The position numbers were made by a program, and so were the translations under genes. Shown here piece by piece: positions 8,213-16,516 of a DNA stretch of 64,000 nucleotides. Where the stretch lies: the NCBI GenBank assembly GCA_947493945.1, contig CANLSR010000003.1, forward strand, positions 62,001 through 126,000, written 5' to 3'. The notes below the pieces were generated by a model that saw nothing but the letters and a program-made list of their open reading frames with translations, made no database searches and was not told where the DNA came from. Within the stretch, counting starts at the first letter, position 1, and each line of letters starts with the position of its first letter. The stretch is from an uncultured bacterium. Its GTDB lineage: Bacteria > Bacteroidota > Rhodothermia > Rhodothermales > Rubricoccaceae.

Positions 8213-9328
8213 TCATGCATCGCGCCCCTCCCCTCGGTCCCTGGCCAGCCGCTGGGCCTCCGCCAGCCCGCGGCCGGTGAGCGCCCACGCGTCGTCCCGG
8301 GCCTCGACGAGCCCCTGCTGGCGGAGCGCGTCCAACGTGGGCTCGACGGCGTCGGGGCTGTGCGTCATCGTGCGGAGCGTGGCCGCGGGGTGCGGGTAGT
8401 GCGGGTCGGCGTGGCCGAGGGCGAGCGTGTAGAGGTCCTCCAGCGTCCCGGCGACGCGCAACACCTGGCGGTTGCGGCGGCCCCGCAGCCAGGCCGAGAC
8501 CAACCCACGCCGGGGCGCAAACGCCAGGCTGACGACGACGACGGCCGTGGCGCACAGCACGATGGTCGGGCCGGTCGGCAGGCGCGCCGTGGTCGCGCTC
8601 AGGATGGCGCCCGAGGCCCCGCTCAGCGCGCCGAAGGCGCCCGCCCCAGCCACGACGCCAATCAACCGGTCCGTCCACTGGCGGGCCGCGGCGGCGGGCG
8701 CGACGATCAGCGCGCTCATGAGCACCACGCCGACGGTTTGCAGGCCGATCACGATGGCGACCACCAGGAGCGTCGTCAGGCCGATGTCGAGGGCGCGGAC
8801 GGGGAAGCCCTGGACGGCCGCGAAGTCGGCGTCGAACAGGAGCAGCTTGAACTCTTTCCAGAACACGCCCATCAGCACGAGCGCCAGGGCGCCGATGCCG
8901 GCCATCGTGGCCACGTCCCGGCCGACGAGCGCGGCGGCCTGGCCGAACAGGAACGTGTCGAGCCCGGCCTGGCTGGCCTGCGGCCGGGCTTGCAGGTACG
9001 TCAGCAGCACCATCCCCAGGCCAAAAAACACCGAGAGCACGATGCCCAGCGCGGCGTCGTACGGCACGCGGCTCGTGCGCGTGATGCCCATGACGCACAG
9101 CGTGCCCACCCAGCCCGCCAGCCCGGCGCCGATCACCAGCACGAGTGGCGCCTTGCTGGCCGTCAGCAGGAACGCCAGCGCTACGCCGGGCAAGGCGGCG
9201 TGGCTGATGGCGTCGCCCAAGAGCGACTGGCCGCGGAGCACGGCGAACGCGCCGAGCGCCCCGGACGAGAGCCCGAGCACGGCCGCGCCCAAGGCGACCG
9301 TCCGCAGCGTGTAGTCGAACTCGATCAC
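8213..9328 (-). CDS. Metal ABC transporter permease with winged-helix tail
   Basis: 371 residues, ABC-3 permease. [21 protein letters not shown] near residue 27 and [20 protein letters not shown] near residue 200 are family signatures. About nine membrane helices end near residue 265; the rest is a cytosolic tail with [19 protein letters not shown] followed by [11 protein letters not shown], again reading like the wing of a winged-helix domain. Starts at GTG 9328, overlapping the ATPase stop by four bases (GTGA), so the two are translationally coupled. Together with the second permease it would form the heteromeric pore of an Mn/Zn-type importer. Confidence 0.9.
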   Translation of the reverse strand: MIEFDYTLRTVALGAAVLGLSSGALGAFAVLRGQSLLGDAISHAALPGVALAFLLTASKAPLVLVIGAGLAGWVGTLCVMGITRTSRVPYDAALGIVLSVFFGLGMVLLTYLQARPQASQAGLDTFLFGQAAALVGRDVATMAGIGALALVLMGVFWKEFKLLLFDADFAAVQGFPVRALDIGLTTLLVVAIVIGLQTVGVVLMSALIVAPAAAARQWTDRLIGVVAGAGAFGALSGASGAILSATTARLPTGPTIVLCATAVVVVSLAFAPRRGLVSAWLRGRRNRQVLRVAGTLEDLYTLALGHADPHYPHPAATLRTMTHSPDAVEPTLDALRQQGLVEARDDAWALTGRGLAEAQRLARDRGEGRDA

Positions 9329-10242
9329 AGCCTGGAGGGATTCGGGGCGGGGGACCCGGGATGCGGAGGCGTGCCGTCGCCCCGCTGGCGCTCGCCGTCC
9401 GCCAGCGGGGCGGGAGTTCCTGGCTCCTGGCCCCTGCCCCCTGACTCCTCGGACCTGGCCTGGAACGGGACGCGGCCGCCGTAGGCCATGCGCAGGTTGG
9501 CGTCGGTAAAGACCTCGGCCACCGGGCCGGCGGCGATGCGGCGGACGTTGAGGAGGAGCACCCAGTCAAAGTACTCGGGCACCGTCTGGAGGTCGTGGTG
9601 GACCACCAGGACCGTCTTGCCCTCTTCCCGGAGGCGCTGGAGCAGCGCGACGATGGTCCGCTCCGTCGTCGCGTCGACGCCCTGGAACGGCTCGTCCATC
9701 AGGTACACGCGGGCGTCCTGGACCAGCGCGCGCGCCAAGAACACGCGCTGCTGCTGGCCGCCCGAGAGTTGGGCGATCTGGCGGTCGGCAAAGTCGGCCA
9801 TGCCGACCTGCTCCAGCGCCGCCCGGGCGTCGGCCTTCTCCCGCGCCCCGGGCCGCTTGATCCACCCCAGCCGGCCATACGTCCCCATCAGCACCACGTC
9901 GAGCACCGACGTCGGGAAGTCCCAGTCGACCGAGCCGCGCTGGGGCACGTAGGCGACCGCGCGGCGCGTCGCCGCCAGCGGCTGGCCGAGCACCTCGACG
10001 CGGCCGGCGGCCGTGGGCAGCAGCCCCAGGATGGCCTTGACGAGCGTGGTCTTGCCGGCCCCGTTCGGCCCGACGATGGCCATGAGCACGCCCTCGGGCA
10101 CGACCAGGTCGATGTCCCACAGGACCGGCTCGTCGCGGTAGGCCACGGTGAGGTCGGCGACGTCGATGGCCGGGGAGTTGGGCGCGTGGTGCGTGGTGCG
10201 TGGGCCTCGGCCCGCACCGCTGGCGCTAGTCGTGGGCGTCAT
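9325..10242 (-). CDS. Metal ABC transporter ATP-binding protein
   Basis: 305 residues from the ATG at 10242; an upstream in-frame ATG at 10290 would run deep into the preceding gene. Walker [16 protein letters not shown]-loop [12 protein letters not shown] (the SVDWDFP form typical of Mn/Zn ATPases such as MntA/TroB), signature [15 protein letters not shown], Walker [10 protein letters not shown]-loop VHHDL. The first 25 and last 45 residues are not part of the fold: they are encoded by a 7-bp-period array (10182-10202) at one end and by an inverted repeat plus another array (9378-9457) at the other, so repeats have been read through as coding sequence. Overlaps the permease start by four bases. 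Confidence 0.92.
   Translation of the reverse strand: MTPTTSASGAGRGPRTTHHAPNSPAIDVADLTVAYRDEPVLWDIDLVVPEGVLMAIVGPNGAGKTTLVKAILGLLPTAAGRVEVLGQPLAATRRAVAYVPQRGSVDWDFPTSVLDVVLMGTYGRLGWIKRPGAREKADARAALEQVGMADFADRQIAQLSGGQQQRVFLARALVQDARVYLMDEPFQGVDATTERTIVALLQRLREEGKTVLVVHHDLQTVPEYFDWVLLLNVRRIAAGPVAEVFTDANLRMAYGGRVPFQARSEESGGRGQEPGTPAPLADGERQRGDGTPPHPGSPAPNPSRL
9378..9457. repeat. 13-bp octamer inverted repeat followed by a 7-bp-period array
   Basis: CGCCCCGCTGGCG (9378-9390) is matched by its reverse complement at 9400-9412 with a 9-base loop. Directly after it GTTCCTG/GCTCCTG/GCCCCTG/CCCCCTG/ACTCCTC/GGACCTG runs from 9416 to 9457. Both lie inside the 3' end of the ATPase gene. Confidence 0.7.
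10182..10202. repeat. 7-bp-period array (GCGCGTG, GTGCGTG, GTGCGTG)
   Basis: Three heptads near the 5' end of the ATPase gene, the same word as the array at 8099-8119. They encode the non-conserved stretch before the first beta strand of the ATPase. Confidence 0.65.
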
Positions 10243-10702
10243 CGTCACTGTCGAGGGTGTAGGGAACGGACGGCTCGCGGAGGTGGACATCTCGCTCGTT
10301 CCTGGACGTCACCGTCAGCAGACGAACGATGGACGTGAGCACGCGGATCTGAGACTCGGCCCGCTCGGCACCGACAACACGGCGACCTTCGAGGGACCAA
10401 TCACGAGCCTCACGCGCAGGCCCGAGTGCATACTCTAAAAAACGCGCGCGGTCGCGCCCGCCGTCTCTGGAGTATCCCTCGGCAATGTTGGCGCTGATCG
10501 ATCCGAGAGAGCGGTTGAGTTGATCGGCGAGGCTCCGCGTGCGAACGTCCTCTCCCAGGGCCGCCACGTCATTCCACGCGGTGTCGCAAACGTAGAGGCC
10601 GAGCCGGTAGGCTTCCATTCGCCACATCGCGCCATCACGCACGTCCTTGGGGACCGAGCCGGACCAAGCGCGCACGGAGGCCGCCGGTTGAGAGTCACGC
10701 AT
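10226..10702 (-). CDS. Four-helix bundle protein (23S rRNA intervening-sequence family)
   Basis: 158 residues from ATG 10702 (GTG at 10705 also possible). [20 protein letters not shown] and the following [18 protein letters not shown] are the diagnostic motifs of the small four-helix bundle family first met as the protein encoded inside intervening sequences of 23S rRNA. The function of free-standing members is unknown. It interrupts the metal-uptake operon: its ATG overlaps the TGA of the binding-protein gene (TGATG), and its stop overlaps the ATPase start region by 17 bases. It has no evident metal role. The start region lies in a 7-bp-period array (10694-10721), suggesting that the repeat and the gene arrived or spread together. 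Confidence 0.8.
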   Translation of the reverse strand: MRDSQPAASVRAWSGSVPKDVRDGAMWRMEAYRLGLYVCDTAWNDVAALGEDVRTRSLADQLNRSLGSISANIAEGYSRDGGRDRARFLEYALGPAREARDWSLEGRRVVGAERAESQIRVLTSIVRLLTVTSRNERDVHLREPSVPYTLDSDDDAHD

Positions 10703-10721
10703 CACGAACCACGCGCCTGAT
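10694..10721. repeat. 7-bp-period array at the SBP / four-helix junction
   Basis: GTCACGC/ATCACGA/ACCACGC/GCCTGAT; it supplies both the stop codon of the binding-protein gene and the start of the four-helix gene on the minus strand. Confidence 0.55.
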
Positions 10722-11700
10722 CCCCAGCCAACCCCGAAACAATGGTCGAGACGTTGTGCCGAATCATCCCCTCGTACGTCCCCTCGGGCGTGCCGGCGTC
10801 GCCGAGGGCGTCCGAGAACAGGCTGCCCCCGATGCGGACGTCGAAGCCGCGCGCCTGGACGGCCTGGAGCACGGCCTCGATGCTGCGCTGGGAGACCGAG
10901 GTCTCGACGAACATGGCCGGGATGCGGCGCTCGGCCACGAACACGGCCAGGTCGCGGACGTCGGCCGTGCCCGCCTCGGTCGCCGTCGAGATGCCCTGCA
11001 GGCCCTTGACCTCGAAGCCGTAGGCCCGGCCAAAGTAGTTGAACGCGTCGTGGGCCGTCACCAGCACGCGCCGGTCCGCCGGCACGCGCTCGACCTGCTG
11101 CCGGACCCAGCCGTCGAGGCTGTCCAGCCGCGCCTGGTAGGCCTGGGCGTTGGCGGCGTAGGCCTCGGCGTGCGTCGGGTCGAGGGCGGCGAGCACGTCG
11201 GCGACGGACCCGGCGACCTGGCGCCAGAGTGCCACGTCCATCCAGACGTGGGGGTCCGGGTTGCCCTTGAACTCGGCCGGCGCCAGCAGGAGGTCCGGGC
11301 CGATGATCTCGGCGACCGGCTCGGCGACGATGCCTCGGCCCTCGACCTGCTCCAGCACCTCGCCCATCTTGCCCTCCAGCTCCAGGCCGTTGTAGAGCAC
11401 GACGTCGGCGCCGACCAGCCGGGCCACGTCGCTCTCGCGCGGCCGGTACAGGTGCGGGTCGATGCCCGGCCCCATGAGCCCGTCCACGTCGACGCGGTCG
11501 CCGCCGACCTCGCGCGCCAGGTCGGCGAGCATGCTCGTGGTGGCCACCACCCGGACCTCGCGGTCGGCCAGGTCGCCCGTGGCGGCGCCGCCGGCCGGGC
11601 CGCAGGCGGAGAGGGCGACCACCGCGGCCAGCGTCAGCGCCAGCCGCTGGCGGAGCCCGTGGGCGGTCGGCGGTCGGCGGTCGGGTGTCCAGGCGTTCAT
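10702..11700 (-). CDS. Metal ABC transporter substrate-binding lipoprotein (Mn class)
   Basis: 332 residues. After a non-conserved start comes a lipoprotein signal with lipobox LSAC near residues 30-33. The mature part is a TroA/ZnuA-type cluster A-I protein: metal ligands are seen as His in GIDPHLYRP, His in NPDPHVWMD, Glu in AMFVETSV and Asp in SLFSDALG. His-His-Glu-Asp is the Mn/Fe set of MntC/PsaA/TroA, as opposed to the three histidines and loop of ZnuA, so manganese (or iron) is the best guess. No His-rich loop is present. The first 10-20 residues are encoded by a 7-bp-period array (11659-11686), so the true start could be slightly downstream. ATGA overlap with the regulator gene. Confidence 0.9.
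   Translation of the reverse strand: MNAWTPDRRPPTAHGLRQRLALTLAAVVALSACGPAGGAATGDLADREVRVVATTSMLADLAREVGGDRVDVDGLMGPGIDPHLYRPRESDVARLVGADVVLYNGLELEGKMGEVLEQVEGRGIVAEPVAEIIGPDLLLAPAEFKGNPDPHVWMDVALWRQVAGSVADVLAALDPTHAEAYAANAQAYQARLDSLDGWVRQQVERVPADRRVLVTAHDAFNYFGRAYGFEVKGLQGISTATEAGTADVRDLAVFVAERRIPAMFVETSVSQRSIEAVLQAVQARGFDVRIGGSLFSDALGDAGTPEGTYEGMIRHNVSTIVSGLAGDQARGS
11659..11686. repeat. 7-bp-period array (GTCGGCG)
   Basis: GTGGGCG/GTCGGCG/GTCGGCG/GTCGGGT directly after the binding-protein start codon on the minus strand. Confidence 0.65.
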
Positions 11701-12368
11701 TCGATGTCGTCGAGGAAAAGGGAGGGGGTGGACTCGGGGTCGAGCCCGACGGTCTCGCCGGCCCGGTCGCCCGAGAGCAGCTCCACCAGGACCGACCCGC
11801 CGGCCGTGACGGCCGCCAGCCGGAAGCGGACGCCCGGGAACAGGCCCGCCGCGCCGACGGCGCGGAGCAGCGCCGGGTCGTGGTCGCTCACGCGCGCGAC
11901 CGTCGCCTGCTGGCCCGGCTCCAGCCGGGCCAGCGGCACCAGCTCGCGCTCGGACAGGACCAGGTCAGGCGTGGGGATCGGGGAGCCGTGCGGGTCGTGC
12001 GTCGGGTGCCCGAGGGCGGCGTCCATCCGCGCCTCCAGGTCCTCGCTCAGGACGTGCTCCCAGGCCTCCGCCTCGTCGTGCAGGCGGTCCCACGGCACGC
12101 CGAGCGCCTGGTGGAGGTAGGTCTCGACCAGCCGGTGGTGGCGGATCGTCTCGACCGCGACCCGCCGGCCGGCCTCGGTCAGCCGGGCGCCCTGGTACTT
12201 CTCGTGGTCCACGAGCCCGGACGCCGCCAGCTTTTTGAGCATCCCCGTCACCGAGGCCGGCGCCACGTCCAGCCGCTCCGCCAGCGCAGACGTCGTGGCC
12301 GCCTCGCCCGTCCGGCCGAGGGCGTAGATCGACTTGAGGTAATCCTCGACGGCGGGGGTGTGGGACAT
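11697..12368 (-). CDS. DtxR/MntR-family metal-dependent repressor
   Basis: 223 residues from the ATG giving MSHTPAVEDYLKSIY, the canonical DtxR-family start; an upstream in-frame ATG at 12437 would place the operator inside the gene. Residues 1-70 are the winged helix (LAERLDVAPASVTGMLKKLA), 70-140 the dimerisation/metal domain with HHRLVETYLHQALGVPWD and HDEAEAWEHVLSED, and 150-223 an SH3-like FeoA domain, as in DtxR, IdeR and ScaR but not in short MntR. It should bind DNA when loaded with Mn2+ or Fe2+ and shut off the operon it heads. Its stop overlaps the binding-protein ATG by four bases, so regulator and transporter are one transcript with autoregulation. Confidence 0.92.
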   Translation of the reverse strand: MSHTPAVEDYLKSIYALGRTGEAATTSALAERLDVAPASVTGMLKKLAASGLVDHEKYQGARLTEAGRRVAVETIRHHRLVETYLHQALGVPWDRLHDEAEAWEHVLSEDLEARMDAALGHPTHDPHGSPIPTPDLVLSERELVPLARLEPGQQATVARVSDHDPALLRAVGAAGLFPGVRFRLAAVTAGGSVLVELLSGDRAGETVGLDPESTPSLFLDDIE

Positions 12369-12684
12369 GGCTGGTAGCGGAGCGAAGCCGCTGTCTGGTC
12401 GGGGTCCAAGTTTAGGCTCGGCGAAACCGTTTTGCATTTAGGCTTGGCGAAATAATTCCTCTTTAGCCGGTCTAGTCCTGCCCCGAGGTCTCCACGTGCC
12501 CGCTGTCATCCGCGCGGCTGGCGGAGGTCGCCGGCCAACCCGAGGCCGGTGCTCGTCCGGGCTCAACCGACACGGCGCGCTCAGCCCCCAGTTGGAACAC
12601 GGAGCGCTGGCAGGCTCTGGGGTCCGCGTCGGCGCCTCGGCTCGTTTGCCTCCTCTGCGACGACAGCGACCGCCAGCGTGCGGC
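12369..12684. other. 316-bp intergenic region in front of the metal operon
   Basis: The half next to the regulator gene holds the doubled operator and a locally AT-richer stretch (about 12405-12475) fitting a promoter. From about 12480 to 12684 the sequence is GC-rich; I see no gene, RNA or repeat there. Confidence 0.6.
12411..12452 (-). promoter_or_regulatory. Double operator for the DtxR/MntR-type repressor
   Basis: Two copies of TTTAGGCTYGGCGAAA, at 12411-12426 and 12437-12452, differ at one base and are offset by 26 bases. The AGGCT..GGC core with flanking T and A runs has the look of DtxR-family boxes. They lie 43-84 bases upstream of the repressor start codon, overlapping the likely promoter. 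Confidence 0.7.
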
Positions 12685-13065
12685 CTACTCAGACTCGGGC
12701 GGGAGGGCCACGGCGCCCGCGCCGTCTGGAGCGTCAGGCCCCAGCTCCAAGGCCGTACCGGACGGCAGCCCGTCCACGTCCAGGACCTCCAGCGACGTGC
12801 TGTCGAGCGTGAGGCGCACGGGCGTCCCCCCGGCGATGCCGTCGAGCAGGGCCGGCGTGGCGAGCCGGAAGGCCATCCGCATGGCCGGCATCCGGCCGGG
12901 GATGGCCTCGTGGTTGACCAGCATCGCTTGGCCGTCGTACATCGACTCGACGAACACGCCGCGGACCTCGACCGTCGCGGGCTCCTCCGCCGGTGCGTCG
13001 GCGCAGGCGCCGAGGGCCAGGGCGCAAACGACGACGTGAGCCGACAGGGTGAGAAGCGGGCGCAT
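12685..13065 (-). CDS. CusF-like copper-binding lipoprotein
   Basis: 126 residues: signal peptide with lipobox (ALALGAC), a short acidic linker, then one OB-fold-sized domain. VNHEAIPGRMPAMRMAFRL matches the copper motif of CusF-type and Sco-associated periplasmic proteins (HExIPG.MPAM.M.F), where His and two Met bind Cu(I). The role would be periplasmic copper handling. No cus efflux or Sco gene is next to it; downstream lies a HmuY-like lipoprotein on the same strand after 71 bases. Its own promoter is not evident. Confidence 0.75.
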   Translation of the reverse strand: MRPLLTLSAHVVVCALALGACADAPAEEPATVEVRGVFVESMYDGQAMLVNHEAIPGRMPAMRMAFRLATPALLDGIAGGTPVRLTLDSTSLEVLDVDGLPSGTALELGPDAPDGAGAVALPPESE

Positions 13066-13136
13066 CGGGTTTGGATGGGTGGGGCGGACGGATGCGCGAC
13101 GGGCGCGCCCGCCGGCGGCGCGGGGCCGGGGCGGCG

Positions 13137-13802
13137 CTACTCTTCAGGCTCGACGAAATATGGGCCCTGGTCGTTGGCCACGAACTCGAACGTGTAGAAC
13201 CCGCCCCGAGACGAGCCCGTGATCTCGGACGGCGGCGGCCCGCCTTGGTAGTAGCTCAGAAACCGGACCTTGGCGTAGCCCGAGTTGTCCCCCAGCCACA
13301 CGAGGAGCGTCTGATCCGGGATGGGTTGGATGATTCCGTCGGGATCGCCCGGCGCCGAGGAGACGAACCAGCCGTTGCCGGATCCGGGGCAGACCGCGCG
13401 CCGAACATTCGTCACGAGGCCCGCGGGCGTTACGGCGTCTGGGCACGCCGACTCGCCGTCGCGGCGGTAGGCGAACGCGTCGCCGCGCGCGTCCTCGACG
13501 GCCTGGAACGCCGTGTCCACGACGACCCCGACGGCGGCGCCCGGCCCGCTGGTGCCGCCGTTGAGGATGACCTCGGTGCCGCGGAACCCGACGTCCCACC
13601 ACGTCGACGCGCGCTGGGCGCTGTCGGCGCCGACCACGACCGAGTCGCTCCGCAACGAGTAGAGCGTGAACTGCCCGGTTCCGTCCAGGCCGGCGGGCAC
13701 GTCGGTCGCAACGCGGACTCTGAGATCGGGCTCCTCGTCGGAGCTGGAGTCGCAGGCCACGAGCGTGGCCGCGAGCAGGGCGACGGCGAGGAGGCGCTTC
13801 AT
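13137..13802 (-). CDS. HmuY-like lipoprotein
   Basis: 221 residues. The ATG at 13802 starts a lipoprotein signal (LLAATLVAC). The body matches the HmuY family: FTLYSLRSDSVV near residue 45, WWDVGFRGTEVILNGG near 70, and YAKVRFLSYYQGG with YTFEFVANDQG at the end. HmuY proteins are outer-membrane-anchored heme-binding lipoproteins of Bacteroidota, usually beside a TonB receptor; none is nearby, so heme binding is unproven. Two pairs of cysteines (SACPD, RAVCPG) could form disulfides. The open frame continues far upstream only as an antisense shadow of the next gene. Confidence 0.8.
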   Translation of the reverse strand: MKRLLAVALLAATLVACDSSSDEEPDLRVRVATDVPAGLDGTGQFTLYSLRSDSVVVGADSAQRASTWWDVGFRGTEVILNGGTSGPGAAVGVVVDTAFQAVEDARGDAFAYRRDGESACPDAVTPAGLVTNVRRAVCPGSGNGWFVSSAPGDPDGIIQPIPDQTLLVWLGDNSGYAKVRFLSYYQGGPPPSEITGSSRGGFYTFEFVANDQGPYFVEPEE

Positions 13803-13864
13803 GGCGGAGAGGAGGGCGGCGGGCAAGATCGCGCGGCCGACGGCCTCCGCCAGCCGGGCGTGAG

Positions 13865-15079
13865 CTAGCGGGTGCGGAAGAGGCGGTCGGCGTCGGTGGG
13901 CGTCTCGACCCAGTCGGCCACGAACACGTTGGTGTCGCGCGTGGGCACGCCGTCGGCCTGGCGGTTGCTGGCGAACACCAGGCGGGTGCCGTCGGGCGAG
14001 AACATGGGGAACGCGTCGAAGGTGCCGCTGAACGTCACGCGCTCCAGCTCGCCGCCGTCGAGGTCCACTAGGAACAGGTCGAACTCGCGGCCGCCCTCGG
14101 CCAGGGTGTGGTGGTTGGTCGCGAACAGGATCTTGCGGCCGGACGGGTGGAAAAACGGCGCCCAGTTGGCCCCCGGCAGCGTGGTGACGCGGCGCTTGTT
14201 CTGGCCGTCGGCGTCGGCGACGTAGAGGTCGAGCTCGCCCGGCTGGACGGCGTCCTGGGCCAGAAGCTGGCGGTACTCGTCGGCCTCGGCGCCGGTCGGG
14301 CGCGAGGCGCGCCAGACGATCTGGGAGCCGTCGGGCGAGAAGAAGGCGCCGCCATCGTAGCCCAGCTCGTCGGTGAGCTGGAGCAGGTCGCCGGTGGCCA
14401 CCTCGTAGCGCCACAGCTCCAGGTCGCCGCTCCGCGTCGAGGTAAAGATCACGAACCGGCCGTCGGGGCTGACGGTCGGCTCGGCGTCGTAGCCCTCGCC
14501 GCCGATGAGGAGCTCGGGGTTGGAGCCGTCGGCGTCGGCGGCGTAGATGTCGAAGGTGCCGAACACGTCCCAGACGTAGCGGCCCGTCCGGCTGGCGGCC
14601 GTCACGGGGCAGGCCGGGGCCGCCGCGTGCGTGGACGAGTAGACGATGCGGTCGTCGCTCAGGAAGTAGCCGCACGTGGTCCGGCCCTGGCCGGTCGAGA
14701 CCAGCTCGGCGCCGTCGCCCGTCTCGCCGGCGCCGCGCGCGGCCGACATCACGAACTGCTGGTCGCAGCCCTGGTCGTTGATGGCGCCCCAGTCGCTCTG
14801 GAAGATCAGCTCCTGGCCGTCGGGGCTCCAGTAGGCCTCGGCGTTGTTGCCGCCGAACGTGAGCTGGCGGACGTTGCGGAGGTGGACCTCGCCCGGGAAC
14901 CGCAGCCCGTCGGCCGTCGGGTCGTAGTCGGCCACCAGCGGGGCCGGGCGGCCGGTGATGGGCTGGTCGGCCGTGGCCGCCTCGACGGCCTCCTCCACCT
15001 GGATGGACCGGGCGGCCTCGAGCCGTTGGCACCCGGGCAGCGTGAGCGCGACGAGGAGGAGGGCGGAGAGCGAGCGCAT
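13865..15079 (-). CDS. TolB-like PD40 beta-propeller lipoprotein
   Basis: 404 residues from ATG 15079, giving a lipoprotein signal with lipobox LPGC. The body holds five or six WD40-like PD40 repeats: AYWSPDGQELIFQSDW, PTVSPDGRFVIFTSTRSG, AFFSPDGSQIVWRASRP, PFFHPSGRKILFATNHH and PMFSPDGTRLVFASNRQ. Such proteins resemble the TolB propeller or the propeller part of periplasmic peptidases, and probably bind proteins or glycans in the periplasm; there is no peptidase domain. It lies upstream of the HmuY-like gene on the same strand with a 62-base gap, so they may be co-transcribed. Confidence 0.85.
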   Translation of the reverse strand: MRSLSALLLVALTLPGCQRLEAARSIQVEEAVEAATADQPITGRPAPLVADYDPTADGLRFPGEVHLRNVRQLTFGGNNAEAYWSPDGQELIFQSDWGAINDQGCDQQFVMSAARGAGETGDGAELVSTGQGRTTCGYFLSDDRIVYSSTHAAAPACPVTAASRTGRYVWDVFGTFDIYAADADGSNPELLIGGEGYDAEPTVSPDGRFVIFTSTRSGDLELWRYEVATGDLLQLTDELGYDGGAFFSPDGSQIVWRASRPTGAEADEYRQLLAQDAVQPGELDLYVADADGQNKRRVTTLPGANWAPFFHPSGRKILFATNHHTLAEGGREFDLFLVDLDGGELERVTFSGTFDAFPMFSPDGTRLVFASNRQADGVPTRDTNVFVADWVETPTDADRLFRTR

Positions 15080-15302
15080 GCGACCGGTAGCTGGCTGGGG
15101 CACCGGGCCAACCGCAGGCCGGGGCGGGAGTTGCCGCCAGCGGTTTCATTTCCAGTTTATTCGTTCTCCCCGGCGCGACCACGACCTCCGCCAGCGGGCG
15201 GCGCGCGTCGGCGGGTCGGGTCGCTCGCGGAGAGCGACCGCCAGCGGGGCGGCGAACACCGCCGGGGGGCCGTGGTTGACGGGGGCCCCGTCCCCCCACC
15301 CC

Positions 15303-16220
15303 ATGTTCGAAGTCGTCCCGTTGGGCGTTGGCTCTGCCCTGCCCACCCAGACCCGCCACCTGGCCGGCACCGTCGTCCGCCGCGAGGGCCGGAGCGTGCT
15401 GTTCGACTGCGGCGAGGGCAGCCAGCTCCAGATGGTGCGCGGCGGGCTCACGCGCGGCCCGCTCGACGCCGTGTTCGTGACCCACCTCCACGGCGACCAC
15501 CTCTACGGCCTGCCCGGACTGGTGACCACGCTGGCGATGCTGGAGCGCGAGGACCCGCTCACCATCGTCGGGCCGGAGGGCATCCAGGCGATGATGCGCG
15601 CCATGCCGGGGATCAAGAGCGACGGGTCGCTGCCGATCCGCTACGTCGAGTTGGCGGAGGGGTTTGGCCACCAGGTCGTGTACCGAGGGCACGGCGTCAC
15701 CGTCGAGGCACGGCCCCTAGAGCACCGCGTGTTCTGCGCCGGCTACCGCTACCAGGAGGACACGCGGCCGGGCTCGCTCGACGGCCCAGGCGCGCGGGCG
15801 GCCGGGATCACCGAGGGCGACCAGTTCGAGGCCCTAAAGGCGGGCCGCGACGTGACGCTGGCCGACGGGGCGACCGTCCGCTCCGCCGACCTGCTCGGCC
15901 CGCCGCGCCCCGGCGCCGGCTTCGCCTACGTCCTGGACACCATGCCCTGCGACGGCGGCCGCCAGCTGGCGGCGGGCGCGGACCTGCTGATGCACGAGGC
16001 CACGTTCACCGACGCCGAGGCCGAGCGGGCCCGCGAAGTCGGCCACTCGACCGCGCGCCAGGCCGCCCAGGTCGCCCGCGACGCCGAGGCCCGGCGGCTG
16101 CTGATCACCCACTTTTCGGCGCGCTACAACGACCCGGCGCCGCTGGTGGCCGAGGCGCGCGAGGTGTTCCCCGAGACGGAGGCGGCCGTCGAGCTGGAGC
16201 GGTACGCCGTCAAGCGGTAG
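15303..16220 (+). CDS. rnz: Ribonuclease Z
   Basis: 305 residues, the usual length for bacterial RNase Z. The metal site is intact: THLHGDHLYGLPGL (HxHxDH), His in RPLEHRVFCAGYR, Asp in YVLDTMPC, and HSTARQAAQVARDA followed by LITHFSARY near the C-terminus. It removes the 3' trailer from tRNA precursors. This matters here because neither tRNA gene in the window encodes its CCA end. Start ATG follows CCCCCCACCCC with no Shine-Dalgarno. The 220 bases upstream, shared with the divergent TolB-like gene, contain several CGCTGGCG octamers and nothing else recognisable. Confidence 0.93.
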   Translation: MFEVVPLGVGSALPTQTRHLAGTVVRREGRSVLFDCGEGSQLQMVRGGLTRGPLDAVFVTHLHGDHLYGLPGLVTTLAMLEREDPLTIVGPEGIQAMMRAMPGIKSDGSLPIRYVELAEGFGHQVVYRGHGVTVEARPLEHRVFCAGYRYQEDTRPGSLDGPGARAAGITEGDQFEALKAGRDVTLADGATVRSADLLGPPRPGAGFAYVLDTMPCDGGRQLAAGADLLMHEATFTDAEAERAREVGHSTARQAAQVARDAEARRLLITHFSARYNDPAPLVAEAREVFPETEAAVELERYAVKR

Positions 16221-16516
16221 CCCAGAGCCCCCCCGCGACTTCGCCAGCGCCCAGGCGACGGACGTCTCGAAGTCGCCCCGGCGCTCGGCAGCGGTGGGAG
16301 ACGCCGTCAGGCACGGGTCCGACCCCGCCGGCCAGCGCCGTCCCCCTGGGGCGGCAGACGTCGCCCGGGGCGCCCGCGCGCTCCTCGCCGAGCAGCGCGT
16401 ACCCGACGTCGTCCAGACTCCCCACGCGCCTTGCCCGCCAATGTGAGGCACTGGCGGAGACCGACCGCCAGCGGGCCGGGCCGGAACCGCGCCCGCCGGG
16501 CCGGGGTCGCTGGGCC
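16221..16516. other. 296-bp gap between rnz and the ABC exporter
   Basis: GC-rich, with a GACCGCCAGCGGG octamer near the 3' end. Short frames exist on both strands, none with a recognisable start, motif or codon pattern. Confidence 0.4.

Noticed and set aside
13137-15692. An apparent 851-residue protein ending in the HmuY-like domain
   Set aside because: The upstream part is an out-of-phase shadow of the TolB-like gene; a clean lipoprotein signal starts at ATG 13802.
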